Notes: generated by a model from the letters alone, not told the origin. Numbered from the stretch's first letter, positions 55,230 through 63,853 are shown. The stretch: 64,000 nt of DNA from Caldilineaceae bacterium (GCA_026645575.1 JAPKMW010000040.1:1-64000), one strand, 5' to 3'. Translations and numbers: made by a program.

Positions 55230-56249
55230 ATGCGTGGCGTTGTTTTCCTCGGTGATCGACAGGCTGCCGTGCGCGATTATCCTGATCCGCAACCAGGGCC
55301 GGGCGAGGTAGTGGTGCAACTTAAAGCGGGTGGCTTGTGCGGCAGTGATCTCCATCTCTACCGCCAGAGCGCCGCGCAACGGGCCGGCAACACCATGATC
55401 CCTGGTCACGAGCCATGTGGCGTGGTGGCGCGTTTGGGGGAGGGCGTCACCAATGTGCAGGTGGGGGATCGGGTCTCGGTCTACCACTATCGCGGCTGCG
55501 GCTATTGCAAACATTGTCTGGGTGGCAATCTCATGTGGTGTCCCGACCGGCGTGGTTATGGCGGCCCCATTCACGGCTCCGACGCCGACCTCATCTTGAC
55601 GGATGCGCGCAACTGTCTGCCTTTACCTGCCGAGTTATCCTTTGCGGTTGGCGCCATGATGGCGTGCAACGCCGGCACGGCTTTTTCCTCCATCAGCAAG
55701 CTACATCCCTCCGGTGCTGATACAGTCGCCATCTTTGGTCAAGGACCGGTGGGTCTGGCGGGGACACTCTTTGCAAAAGCGATGGGGGCGCGCGTCATCG
55801 GGATCGATCCGATTGCCGAACGTCGCGACCTGGCACGCAGCTTGGGCGCCGATGAAACGCTCGACCCCATCACGGATGATCCAGTAAAGGCGATTCAAGC
55901 ACTGACCCACGGCGAAGGGGCAGATTGCGCGTATGAAACCTCCGGCAGCGCTGCCGGTCAAAATGGCGCGGTTGACAGTTTGCGGCTGGGCGGACGCGCT
56001 GTCTTTGTCGGCATTGGGCACAATGACAAAACGTTGAGTCCGTCCCAGATCATCGGGCGGCAGTTGACGCTCATGGGTTCCTTCGTCCTGCCCATCCAGA
56101 TGTATTATGCGATGTTGCGCTTTATCCAAGACCGCCATGTACCGCTGGAAGCGTTGGTGACGCATCGTTTTCCCATTGAACAGGCCCCCGCCGCGTTTAC
56201 CCTCTTCGACAGCGGCAAAACCGGCAAAGTCATTTTTGAATGGACGTGA
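55230..56249 (+). CDS. Zinc-dependent MDR alcohol/polyol dehydrogenase
   Basis: 339-aa medium-chain dehydrogenase. Catalytic zinc ligands C37 (GLCGSD) and H60-E61 (PGHEP); structural-zinc cysteines C90, C93, C96 and C104; Rossmann segment VAIFGQGPVGLAGTLFAKAMG. It resembles the sorbitol/L-threonine dehydrogenase branch. The SD AAAGGAGG lies 7 nt before ATG 55230 and the gap to rhaB is 10 bp, so it belongs to the rhamnose operon. Oxidation of a rhamnose-derived aldehyde or alcohol is a plausible but unproven role. It converges on the GH43 gene, with only 11 bp between the two stop codons. Confidence 0.9.
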   Translation: MRGVVFLGDRQAAVRDYPDPQPGPGEVVVQLKAGGLCGSDLHLYRQSAAQRAGNTMIPGHEPCGVVARLGEGVTNVQVGDRVSVYHYRGCGYCKHCLGGNLMWCPDRRGYGGPIHGSDADLILTDARNCLPLPAELSFAVGAMMACNAGTAFSSISKLHPSGADTVAIFGQGPVGLAGTLFAKAMGARVIGIDPIAERRDLARSLGADETLDPITDDPVKAIQALTHGEGADCAYETSGSAAGQNGAVDSLRLGGRAVFVGIGHNDKTLSPSQIIGRQLTLMGSFVLPIQMYYAMLRFIQDRHVPLEALVTHRFPIEQAPAAFTLFDSGKTGKVIFEWT

Positions 56250-56260
56250 CACTCCTGACA

Positions 56261-57349
56261 TTACGGCAACGGCTGCGGATCGACCGTCGGGCCGGGGATA
56301 GTGGGCTTGCCATCGACAAAGGTGACCGGTTCAATGCGCAAGCTGCGTTCGCCTTCGGGATAGCCAACCACCGGTGCTGTCCAGGCGTGGTAGACCATCC
56401 ACAAGTTGCCTTCGTCATCGCGGAAAAATTCTTCACCGCCTGGCCCCATGGCTTGCTGGTTGAATTGGAAAATAGGCTCCCGCTGCGGCTTGACACATGG
56501 TCCCGTCACCGTTTCACAGACGGCATAACCGACGGCATAGGTGTGGCTTTCCCACCAGTTGCCGGAGTAGAAGAGATAATATTGGTCTTCGTGTTCGACC
56601 ATCGCCGGCGCTTCGATCAACGGGCTTTCCCACAGTTGATCGCGCCGGATCAGTTCGACTGGCTCACCCACCAACGTCAGCCCATCGTCACTTAATTGCT
56701 GCACCCATAGCCCAACTGGGCGACCGCAACAGTTGCCGTCATTTTTCCAGAGCAGATAAGACGTTCCATCGGCATCAACAAAAGGGCTGGGATCAATCGA
56801 GCCGCCCAGGTCAACTTGACAAATAAAGGGTTCGCTGGAATCGTCGGTAAAGGGGCCAGCGGGGTTATCACTCACCGCGCGGGAAATGCACTGACGGCCT
56901 TCCGCCCGATAGCGCGCCGTGTAGTAGAGAATATACTGCTCCCCCCGTGGCAACACCGCCGGCGCCCAAGTCAAACTCTGATGCCAGGCTGCCCAAAGCG
57001 GCAACGTAGGCAACGCATCGCCCAACCGTTCATAGGTGGCAAAATCTTCGCTCAAGCGCACCACCGGGACATTAGTATCGCCGACGTTGGTGGAATAGGC
57101 ATAATACCCATCATCCACCGCCAACACAAAAGGATCGGGAAAATCACCGGGAAAGAGCGGGTTGTCATAAACGCCTACCTGTCCGCTTGCTGTCGGTGGC
57201 GTCGGCGGCGGCACCGTCCCTGCTTGCCCACTCGGCAGTTGTAAGGTGGCACACCCCGTCAACCAGAGAGCAAGAACCGCAATCCACACCACGGCATATG
57301 ACGTCGGGCGCCTCCGCACATTACCCATTACTTGTTGTCCATTATCCAT
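56261..57349 (-). CDS. GH43-family lipoprotein
   Basis: Exported glycosidase-like propeller of about 360 aa. A lipobox LTGC ends the signal sequence, followed by a Pro/Thr linker (about 43-56). Catalytic-site blocks are FPDPFVLA (Asp), SIDPSPFVDADG (Asp) and IEAPAMVEHE (Glu), matching GH43. The start is uncertain: ATG 57349 sits 10 bp from the permease stop, while ATG 57328 begins the conserved MGNVRRRP signal region. The bases between belong to a short CCATTA-type repeat. It closes the importer operon 60895-56261, so it probably cuts polysaccharide outside the cell for the importer. Confidence 0.87.
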   Translation of the reverse strand: MDNGQQVMGNVRRRPTSYAVVWIAVLALWLTGCATLQLPSGQAGTVPPPTPPTASGQVGVYDNPLFPGDFPDPFVLAVDDGYYAYSTNVGDTNVPVVRLSEDFATYERLGDALPTLPLWAAWHQSLTWAPAVLPRGEQYILYYTARYRAEGRQCISRAVSDNPAGPFTDDSSEPFICQVDLGGSIDPSPFVDADGTSYLLWKNDGNCCGRPVGLWVQQLSDDGLTLVGEPVELIRRDQLWESPLIEAPAMVEHEDQYYLFYSGNWWESHTYAVGYAVCETVTGPCVKPQREPIFQFNQQAMGPGGEEFFRDDEGNLWMVYHAWTAPVVGYPEGERSLRIEPVTFVDGKPTIPGPTVDPQPLP

Positions 57350-57350
57350 T
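57321..57350. repeat. CCATTA-type short repeat at the GH43 gene start
   Basis: Several CCATTA/CATTAC units occur in 30 bp and cover the first possible start codons of the GH43 lipoprotein gene. Confidence 0.5.
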
Positions 57351-57359
57351 AACGATTAC

Positions 57360-58277
57360 TCAGCCTTTCAACCCTGTCGTTGCCACACTTTCGACAAAAT
57401 ATTTTTGCATAAAGAGCAGAATAATCACAATCGGCACAATCGCGATCACCGAGCCGGCCATGAGCAGATCCCAACGCCGCTCGTAGAGACCATTGAGTTG
57501 GGCCAACATCAGCGGAATCGTATATTTGCGCTGATCCGAAAGGTAGATGAGCGGCCCCAGGTAATCATTCCAACGGGCAATAAAGCCCAGACCGGCCAGC
57601 GTCGCCAGGATCGGCGTGGCCAGGGGCAGGAAGATAAACCAGAAGGTTTGCAGCGGGTTGGCGCCGTCGATCTTGGCGGCGTCTTCCAGTTCGTTAGGCA
57701 GGGTGCTGAAAAACTGGCGGGAGAGAAAGATGGCAAAGGCCGTGCCAAAGAAGAGCGGCACAATCAACGGCCAGAAGGTGTTGATCCAGCCGAGCCAGCG
57801 GAAGAGGATAAAGGACGGAATTAGCGTCACCACGCCGGGAATCATCATCGTTGCCAGCAGCAACATAAACATCGCCTGCCGACCGGGAAACTTCATGCGC
57901 GCAAACGCATAACCGGCGGCGGCGCTGATCAACACTTCCGTCACCGTCGTCGTGCCGGCAATCAGCAAAGAATTGGCAAAGCCGCGCCAGAGCGAAATGC
58001 GCGACCAGACCTGCTCATAGTTCTCCCAGCGGATTGGGTCAGGAATCCAGCGAATGGGCAGGCTGAAGATGCCCTGTTGATCCTTCAGCGAAGTGGAAAC
58101 CATGTAGACTAGCGGCGCCAATTGGGTAACTGCGCCCAGCAGCAGCACCAGAAAGGCGATCAACAGCCCAATGGTGCGCCCGTTGCGCCGCCGTTGGGTC
58201 ATCTGGCGCGCTGGTGTTGCTGATTGGTTGTTAACCGTGGTCGATGTTTGTGTCGAGGTTGATGCAGTTGTCGCCAT
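57360..58277 (-). CDS. CUT1 ABC sugar permease (MalG-like)
   Basis: 305 aa. A Thr/Ser-rich N-terminal cytoplasmic tail (1-32) precedes TM1. Six helices are predicted; the EAA-like loop reads EDAAKIDGANPLQTFWFIFL (about 199-218) and the end is VESVATTGLKG. It is close to the MalG-type remnant at 14655-14774. It lies downstream of the MalF-like gene, with a tandem-repeat gap. Confidence 0.93.
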   Translation of the reverse strand: MATTASTSTQTSTTVNNQSATPARQMTQRRRNGRTIGLLIAFLVLLLGAVTQLAPLVYMVSTSLKDQQGIFSLPIRWIPDPIRWENYEQVWSRISLWRGFANSLLIAGTTTVTEVLISAAAGYAFARMKFPGRQAMFMLLLATMMIPGVVTLIPSFILFRWLGWINTFWPLIVPLFFGTAFAIFLSRQFFSTLPNELEDAAKIDGANPLQTFWFIFLPLATPILATLAGLGFIARWNDYLGPLIYLSDQRKYTIPLMLAQLNGLYERRWDLLMAGSVIAIVPIVIILLFMQKYFVESVATTGLKG

Positions 58278-58335
58278 GCTTGCTTCCTTTAGCGTTTATA
58301 CCCATTGCTTTTGATAGAGCGCCACGGTTGGCAAA

Positions 58336-58377
58336 TTCACTTTGTCACCCCTTCACCCTGTCACCCCTTCACCCTGT
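58336..58377. repeat. Tandem 16-mers between permease genes
   Basis: Two consecutive TCACCCCTTCACCCTG units and a partial third lie in the 150-bp gap between the two permeases. Part of a complementary GACAGGG sense occurs in other repeats of the window. Confidence 0.7.
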
Positions 58378-58427
58378 CCCCATGACAAAGGCAGGCTCTT
58401 GTCATGATGGTATCAACAAAGCGAATC

Positions 58428-59354
58428 CTACCCATTCTCGGTAAAGACCCAGCGGCGGGCCAGGAAAAAGTTGAGAATGGTAATCGCCATAATGATGACC
58501 CCCAACAGCCACGCCTGTGCTGACGCATAGCCCATGGAGAAATCACGGAACCCATTCCGCCAGATCAACATAACCATCGTCAGCGATTCATTGGCCGGCC
58601 CGCCATTGGTCATAATCGCCGGCTCGACAAAGATCTGGAAGCCGCCGATCAGTGCCGTAATCAGCAAAAAGAAGGTCGTCGGCGTCAGGATCGGCCAGGT
58701 AACCGACCAGAATTTATGCCAGTTGTTAGCACCATCAATTTCTGCTGCCTCGTACAACTGACGAGGAACGCTCTGTAAGGCGGCCACGTAAACCAGCGCT
58801 TGGTAGCCGACGCCCCGCCAGATGCCCATGATGATCAACGCCGGCTTGACCAGGGTGCGATCCTGCCACCAGTTGAGCCGCGTCCATTCGACGGGCAGAC
58901 CCAAAGCGCGTAAGGTGTTATTGACCAAACCATAGTCCGGGTTCAGCAGCCACAGCCAGAGCAACGCCAGCGCCGCCACCGGTAAGACCGTGGGCAAGTA
59001 GTAGATCACCCGAAACGCCTGCCGCCCCGGCACCGGTTGGTTCATCAATGAAGCCAGAAAGACCGCCAACAGCAACGAAATCGGAATGCCCAGCAGCAGA
59101 AAGGCTGTATTCCCCATCGCCTTCCAGACCAACGGATCTTCCACAAATAGCCGCTGCCAATTCTCTACCCCGACAAACCGTGGCGCTCTGAGCAAATCCC
59201 ACGAGAAAAAGCTCAACACCACCGAGGCAATCATCGGGCCGGCCGAAAAGATCAAAAAGCCCAGCAAGGGCGCTGCAATAAAAAGGTAGCCCCAGAAGGT
59301 TTCGATTGGTTGGATTGCGCCTCTGCGGGAGCGAGCGGTTGTGAGTGCAGCCAT
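58428..59354 (-). CDS. CUT1 ABC sugar permease (MalF-like)
   Basis: 308 aa with TM1 at about 25-46 (FIAAPLLGFLIFSAGPMIA) and five further helices. The EAA loop is EAAEIDGANNWHKFWSVTWP (about 198-217). It follows the binding-protein gene across an inverted repeat and shares its operon. No ATPase gene is near, as for the other CUT1 importer. Confidence 0.93.
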   Translation of the reverse strand: MAALTTARSRRGAIQPIETFWGYLFIAAPLLGFLIFSAGPMIASVVLSFFSWDLLRAPRFVGVENWQRLFVEDPLVWKAMGNTAFLLLGIPISLLLAVFLASLMNQPVPGRQAFRVIYYLPTVLPVAALALLWLWLLNPDYGLVNNTLRALGLPVEWTRLNWWQDRTLVKPALIIMGIWRGVGYQALVYVAALQSVPRQLYEAAEIDGANNWHKFWSVTWPILTPTTFFLLITALIGGFQIFVEPAIMTNGGPANESLTMVMLIWRNGFRDFSMGYASAQAWLLGVIIMAITILNFFLARRWVFTENG

Positions 59355-59376
59355 GATGACTCCTACTAGCCAGCTA

Positions 59377-59456
59377 GAGATTAAGCGATTGAAAGATTAA
59401 GAGATTGGTTGCGAACAACGCGGCGCAATTACTGAATCGCTCAATCGCTTAATCTC
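59377..59456. repeat. Heptamer-built inverted repeat between binding-protein and permease genes
   Basis: GAGATTAAGCGATTGA (59377-59392) is perfectly complementary to 59441-59456. Further GATTAAGAGATT units lie in the loop side. Confidence 0.88.
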
Positions 59457-59464
59457 CCTTTTCA

Positions 59465-60895
59465 CTACTGTTCAATCGTCGCCCACGCCTCATCCAACCC
59501 AGCCTGGATGGCTTCTTTGCGTTCAGCAATGGCCTGCTCGGCGGTTTTGGTGCCATCGACCACCACTTCGGGCCAGATGCCCTGCCACCAGTTGTCATCA
59601 AACCACTGACCGTAGAGCGGCGTCTGCGTCCAAGGGCCAGCGCGTTCACAGCGGGCAGCCTCGACAAAGATTTCGGCGTTTTCCGGTTTTTGCTCCGGCT
59701 GTAAGAAAACATCGCTATTGGCAAGGTCGATCTGGTTGGGAATTTGGAAACCGAGCGCGGCCTGTTCAGTTTGTCCTTCGGCGCCGGCAATGAACTCGAT
59801 AAAGCGGAAGGCTTGTTCAGCGTTCTGTTCCCCATTCGAGCCGGCAATGATGCCAATACCCACCGAGCCTGACCAGCCGGTAAAGGCGCAATCATCGGCG
59901 GTGGCGTAGAGATTGCCGCTAGGGCCGACTGGGTTGGGGATCACATCCCAATCAAAAGAGAGCGTATTGCGATAGGTGGTCGTCGCCCAACGCCCGTTGC
60001 TGTTGATCGCCACCCGGCCCGCCTCAAACATCTGGCCGATGGATTGGGACGAGGTCTGCTGCGAAGTTGGATGAACCTGATGCCTGTGGGTCAGGTCCGC
60101 GATCCACTGGACGGCGGCGACAGTTTCCGGCATGTCGGCGACAAAGGTGCGGCCATCTTCGGAAACGATCTGGCCGCCATTGCCGTAGACGGCGTTTTCA
60201 AACCAGATGTCGCCGATGCCAAAGACTTCCACGGTGTTGATGTCAAAGCCCTCTTCGCCCGGATGGCGACCACTGGCGTCTACCGTGATCTGGCGACCGA
60301 TCTCAACGATCTCATCCCAAGTCAGCGGAACAGTGGGGTCTGGTAACGGTACACCGGCAGCGGCAAAGAGATCTTTATTGATGTAGAGAACGGTAGGGCC
60401 GATATCCTTGGGCAAGGCATAGATGTCACCGGTGCCAAAGGTTCGCGTTTCCGGATCGTAACGGTAGCGCCCCAAGGCGGTATTCCAGATATTCTCCGGA
60501 TCGATGACAGTGCTGGTATCCACAAAGGGCTGCAAATTGACCAGGGCGCCTCTAGACGCAAAGGCTGAGAAATTACCGTCGGGAATGTAGGCAATATCAG
60601 GCGGGGTGCCACCAGCAATCATGGTGTTGAGCTTAGTCACATAGTCGTCGGGGGTGGGCGTGTACTCGATGACAATATCGGGGTTATTCTGATTGAAGGT
60701 CTCCACCAGTTGCCGGAAGACCTCCTGCTCATCCGGCCCGCCCCAGCCGACAAAGGTGAGGGTGACAGTTCCGCCCTCCTGTCCGCCTGTCTGATCCGTT
60801 GATTGATTGCCGGTGTTGCCGGGAGTGCCACAGGCGCCCAACAAGAGGGACAAAACCAGCAGCGCCGGAACCCAGTAAGTACGTAGATGTAGCAT
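59465..60895 (-). CDS. CUT1-type ABC importer, sugar-binding lipoprotein
   Basis: 476-aa binding protein with a signal sequence ending in lipobox LLLGAC, a Gly/Thr/Gln-rich linker (about 23-45), and the SBP_bac_1 domain (VTLTFVGWGGPDEQEVFRQL). Start ATG 60895 has GGGAGG seven bases before it on the minus strand; the frame runs to 60943 without such a site. It heads the operon SBP-permease-permease-GH43. An operator-like inverted repeat is found about 130 bp upstream (61021-61049). Sugar unknown; the GH43 partner suggests arabinose- or xylose-type oligosaccharides. Confidence 0.93.
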   Translation of the reverse strand: MLHLRTYWVPALLVLSLLLGACGTPGNTGNQSTDQTGGQEGGTVTLTFVGWGGPDEQEVFRQLVETFNQNNPDIVIEYTPTPDDYVTKLNTMIAGGTPPDIAYIPDGNFSAFASRGALVNLQPFVDTSTVIDPENIWNTALGRYRYDPETRTFGTGDIYALPKDIGPTVLYINKDLFAAAGVPLPDPTVPLTWDEIVEIGRQITVDASGRHPGEEGFDINTVEVFGIGDIWFENAVYGNGGQIVSEDGRTFVADMPETVAAVQWIADLTHRHQVHPTSQQTSSQSIGQMFEAGRVAINSNGRWATTTYRNTLSFDWDVIPNPVGPSGNLYATADDCAFTGWSGSVGIGIIAGSNGEQNAEQAFRFIEFIAGAEGQTEQAALGFQIPNQIDLANSDVFLQPEQKPENAEIFVEAARCERAGPWTQTPLYGQWFDDNWWQGIWPEVVVDGTKTAEQAIAERKEAIQAGLDEAWATIEQ

Positions 60896-61020
60896 CGTTG
60901 CCTCCCATGAACACGCAAACCAGGAATGTGTATCAGTTTTCAAAAAACCGTGCTGCTACTGTAGCGGAGATCATGAGACAGGGCGTGTAAGGCGGGTTCC
61001 TGGGGTAAGCAACCATGTAT

Positions 61021-61049
61021 CCACGCTATAGCTATCTTCTATACCGTGG
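61021..61049 (-). promoter_or_regulatory. Inverted repeat, possible operator of the GH43/CUT1 operon
   Basis: CCACGCTATAG (61021-61031) and CTATACCGTGG (61039-61049) are complementary at 10 of 11 positions, around a 7-bp centre. The position upstream of the binding-protein gene fits a LacI-type or similar site, but no regulator is adjacent. Confidence 0.45.
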
Positions 61050-61064
61050 TCTACCGTACTCTAC

Positions 61065-61101
61065 AAAAAAGAAGCTGGCCTTTTGCCAAAAGGCCAGCTT
61101 C
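61065..61101 (-). terminator. Rho-independent terminator of the DUF3616 gene
   Basis: A perfect 14-bp stem (61088-61101 with 61071-61084 on the minus strand) with a 3-nt loop is followed by six T (complement of 61065-61070). Confidence 0.93.
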
Positions 61102-61162
61102 TCATCGACATTATCAGCCATTGTATAGCAATTGATGGGTGGCGATTGATGAGACCAAACTT

Positions 61163-62326
61163 TCAAGACCGATCTGGCGTATCCGTCGTTGATATGGCAA
61201 ACAGATCGATGTTGACAGCACTTTCACCAACTTGTCGCTGCTGGGAAACAGAATCATAGACAACCAACAAAGAATCAGCGACACCGGCGCCTGCGCGAAA
61301 AAGTGCGATCCCTTCGGCATAATCCTCGCCATTGTTGTGGGGAATGTCCATCACTTTTACTAGCTCATTACGCAAGACCACCCGCTCTTGATCCACCTGC
61401 GCCCCGCCCGGCCAGCGGAAGACGGTGACGGCGCCATCCAACACTTGGGTCGGGCCGGCCAGGATGAGCAGATCGGCGCCATCGATACAGAGATCGCGCA
61501 CGCCCAGGCCATCCAGATCGAGAAAATGTTTGCGATAGGTGGGCTGGGTTGGGTTATGGGGATTGTCAGGGTTGATCGGTTGCAGTTGTAATTCAGCGGG
61601 ATTCGCCGGATTGACCGCTACCGCCAGTTCCAGGATGACCGCCCACCCACGCAGCACCGGCCCACGCAGGCCAAGAAAAACCCGCTCGCCGACAACCGCC
61701 AGCCCTTCAATGTCGAAGCCGTTGTCTTTGCCGGGCAGGGGGAGAAAGTCCTTCAGGTGGGCATCTGTCGCTAATGCCGCGGTGAGCGCGCTATACGTCG
61801 TGGTGCAGGGCAACTGTGCGGCAGTTCGTTTTTCCCCATGCTCTGCGATTTCTCGCACCAGTGTATAACTGCCATCTCTGGCAATAACGGGAATCCGCGC
61901 CAGAAGAAAACGGTTGCCGTCGCTACTGACTTCGGCCAGACGGGCAAAATTTTGCTGAACCGTCTGCTTTGGCTTGACGGCCTTGCGCTTACGGCTATGA
62001 GAGCCGACCAGCCACAGATAGCCATTGGCATAAGCCAGCCCCTCAATATCCGCCTCTTCAATCTCTTTGGCATCGGCGGGTGGTGGCGCAGGCAGGGCAA
62101 GGTAGTCAGGCAAGGCGAATTGTTCATGGGCGCCGTAGTGGGAATTCCCGTCGTTGTCTATTTCTTGCACAGCAAGCCGTTCCACCGTGATCGACTCATC
62201 ATTGGCCACCCACAGTGTATCGCCAAGTTGGACAACCGCCGACAGCCCATGGCGCAACTCTTTCTTCTTGCTCAATTTGTTAAGCTGCGGGTCGAAGGCT
62301 AGCAAAACAGCGCTTACACGATTCAT
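61163..62326 (-). CDS. DUF3616 family propeller-like protein
   Basis: 387-aa protein with repeated beta strands, most like DUF3616, a family of unknown function with a predicted propeller fold. Diagnostic block is EGLAVVGERVFLGLRGPVLRG (about residues 218-238); an earlier repeat has DIEGLAYANGYLWLVGSHS. No signal peptide is visible. ATG 62326 follows GGAG about 12 nt upstream. It is monocistronic and ends at a strong terminator. Divergent from the eRF1-like gene. Confidence 0.82.
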   Translation of the reverse strand: MNRVSAVLLAFDPQLNKLSKKKELRHGLSAVVQLGDTLWVANDESITVERLAVQEIDNDGNSHYGAHEQFALPDYLALPAPPPADAKEIEEADIEGLAYANGYLWLVGSHSRKRKAVKPKQTVQQNFARLAEVSSDGNRFLLARIPVIARDGSYTLVREIAEHGEKRTAAQLPCTTTYSALTAALATDAHLKDFLPLPGKDNGFDIEGLAVVGERVFLGLRGPVLRGWAVILELAVAVNPANPAELQLQPINPDNPHNPTQPTYRKHFLDLDGLGVRDLCIDGADLLILAGPTQVLDGAVTVFRWPGGAQVDQERVVLRNELVKVMDIPHNNGEDYAEGIALFRAGAGVADSLLVVYDSVSQQRQVGESAVNIDLFAISTTDTPDRS

Positions 62327-62618
62327 CCAAGTAACTCCGTATACGTTTGTTTTTAGAAATTTATCAATTCAATTGTACCAAAATCATACAACTTTATCAG
62401 CAATCGATACTACGGTTGGCGCTACGCCGGATAGCGAGGGGCCATTTGGACGACAAATCAGGGAAGCTTACAGTTCCAATGGCGCCGTCCCGCTATGATC
62501 CATAGCCGATGAACCCAGTGATCACAGTGGCGTCCTCCTTTGTCGTGTGCTTCAGCGACTGCCGACGCCATTGTGATGATTTGATGTGATGATTTGATCC
62601 TAGATCGGAACTTTCCGC

Positions 62619-63758
62619 ATGACTACAGCGACTGCTGCCACCACGGCTACAACAGCAGAGCAGACTTATCTTCAGGGCATCGACTTACGCTCCTTTAGTG
62701 AACTGCAAGAAGCCGAACGGGCCTATCTCTCCCTTTACGCCGCTAGCCCCGACAGTTTGAACCAACTCAACCAGCGCGCTGAACAGATGCGCAACTTGCT
62801 GGCCGATACGCCGGACGAGTTGGCTTACTTTGAACGCAATCTAGCGCTAGTGCGCACCTGGCTCGACAAAAATCCCTTCACCGGCGCCGGCCTTTGTGTC
62901 TTCGCCTGCGAAATGCTCGATTACGTTCAGGGCATTCCCCTCCCAGTCGCACCGGCGGACACCTTGCGCGTCGATGCCGCCCCTTACATTCGTCCCCTGG
63001 CCGAACTGCAAGATGAGTATGAAAACTTTCTGGTGGTGGCGGCAGACAACACGGCTACCCGCATTATCCAGGTGACCTCTGCCAAGGCGGCAACGGCGGA
63101 ACAGGTGCGCGGCGATATCAAAAACGCCGTGCGCAAGGGGGGCTGGTCACAACAGCGCTATGCCCGCCGCCGTAACAAAGACCTCCTCCATTATGCCAAA
63201 GAGATCAATGATCTGTTGAGCAACTTGGTACGCACCGGTAACTTTCAACGCATTGTTCTGCTTGGCTCCCAAGAAACATTGACCAAGCTCCAAAGCGTCC
63301 TCGCCACCGAAGTGGCAGAACGGGTGGTGGGTCAGGCGCCGGCAGATTTGCACGAGGAAGAGGATGCCTTGGTTGCCGCCGCCTATGAACTTTTTTTTCA
63401 GGAAGAACGGGCCGAAGAGATGCGTCTTTGGGAACGCATTCAGGCGGAATACCTGAGTGACGGCCTCGCGGCCGTTGGTCCGGCGGCGGTGCTGGATGCG
63501 CTGCACCAGGGTCGTGTCGCGGAACTCCTGGTCACACGCAATGCTGATATGAAAGGTACGCGTTGCGCTGGCTGCGAACGGGTGGTCGCCGTCGAGGTCA
63601 ACGCCTGCCCTCTCTGTGGCGAAGATCAAGTCTTTCCTGTGGATCTGATCAACGAGTTGGTGCATCAGGCCGAACTAACCAGCGCAACGGTCGAATTTTC
63701 TGATCCGCTGGGTGGCTTGACCAGTGTGGGCGATGTCGCAGCCATGCTACGGTATTAG
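62619..63758 (+). CDS. Bacterial eRF1-like (baeRF/VLRF1-type) protein with zinc ribbon
   Basis: 379-aa relative of archaeal/eukaryotic release factor eRF1, part of the bacterial families (baeRF) linked to ribosome rescue and peptidyl-tRNA hydrolysis, as in Vms1/ANKZF1. The central domain carries KGGWSQQRYARRR (G174-R185 region); the GWSQ-type loop with Q178/Q179 corresponds to the catalytic loop. The C-terminal region ends with a zinc ribbon of C316, C319, C330 and C333 (RCAGCE, ACPLCGE). The N-terminal helical part is Ala/Glu-rich. The assignment is by motif only. A GTCCGTGAC-type palindrome pair follows the gene. Confidence 0.75.
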   Translation: MTTATAATTATTAEQTYLQGIDLRSFSELQEAERAYLSLYAASPDSLNQLNQRAEQMRNLLADTPDELAYFERNLALVRTWLDKNPFTGAGLCVFACEMLDYVQGIPLPVAPADTLRVDAAPYIRPLAELQDEYENFLVVAADNTATRIIQVTSAKAATAEQVRGDIKNAVRKGGWSQQRYARRRNKDLLHYAKEINDLLSNLVRTGNFQRIVLLGSQETLTKLQSVLATEVAERVVGQAPADLHEEEDALVAAAYELFFQEERAEEMRLWERIQAEYLSDGLAAVGPAAVLDALHQGRVAELLVTRNADMKGTRCAGCERVVAVEVNACPLCGEDQVFPVDLINELVHQAELTSATVEFSDPLGGLTSVGDVAAMLRY

Positions 63759-63769
63759 TAACGACTAAG

Positions 63770-63824
63770 CTCGTAGCCGGTCCGTGACCGGCGTCCGGAT
63801 CACCGGTCACGGACCGGCTACGAG
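63770..63824. repeat. 22-bp-stem hairpin with two GTCCGTGAC-type cores
   Basis: Arms 63770-63791 and 63803-63824 are perfectly complementary; outer TAAGC and GGCTTA extend the pairing. The design is the same as at 23388-23456 with a different outer stem. Confidence 0.9.
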
Positions 63825-63853
63825 CGGGCTTAATAGTCAACCATTCCTTACAC

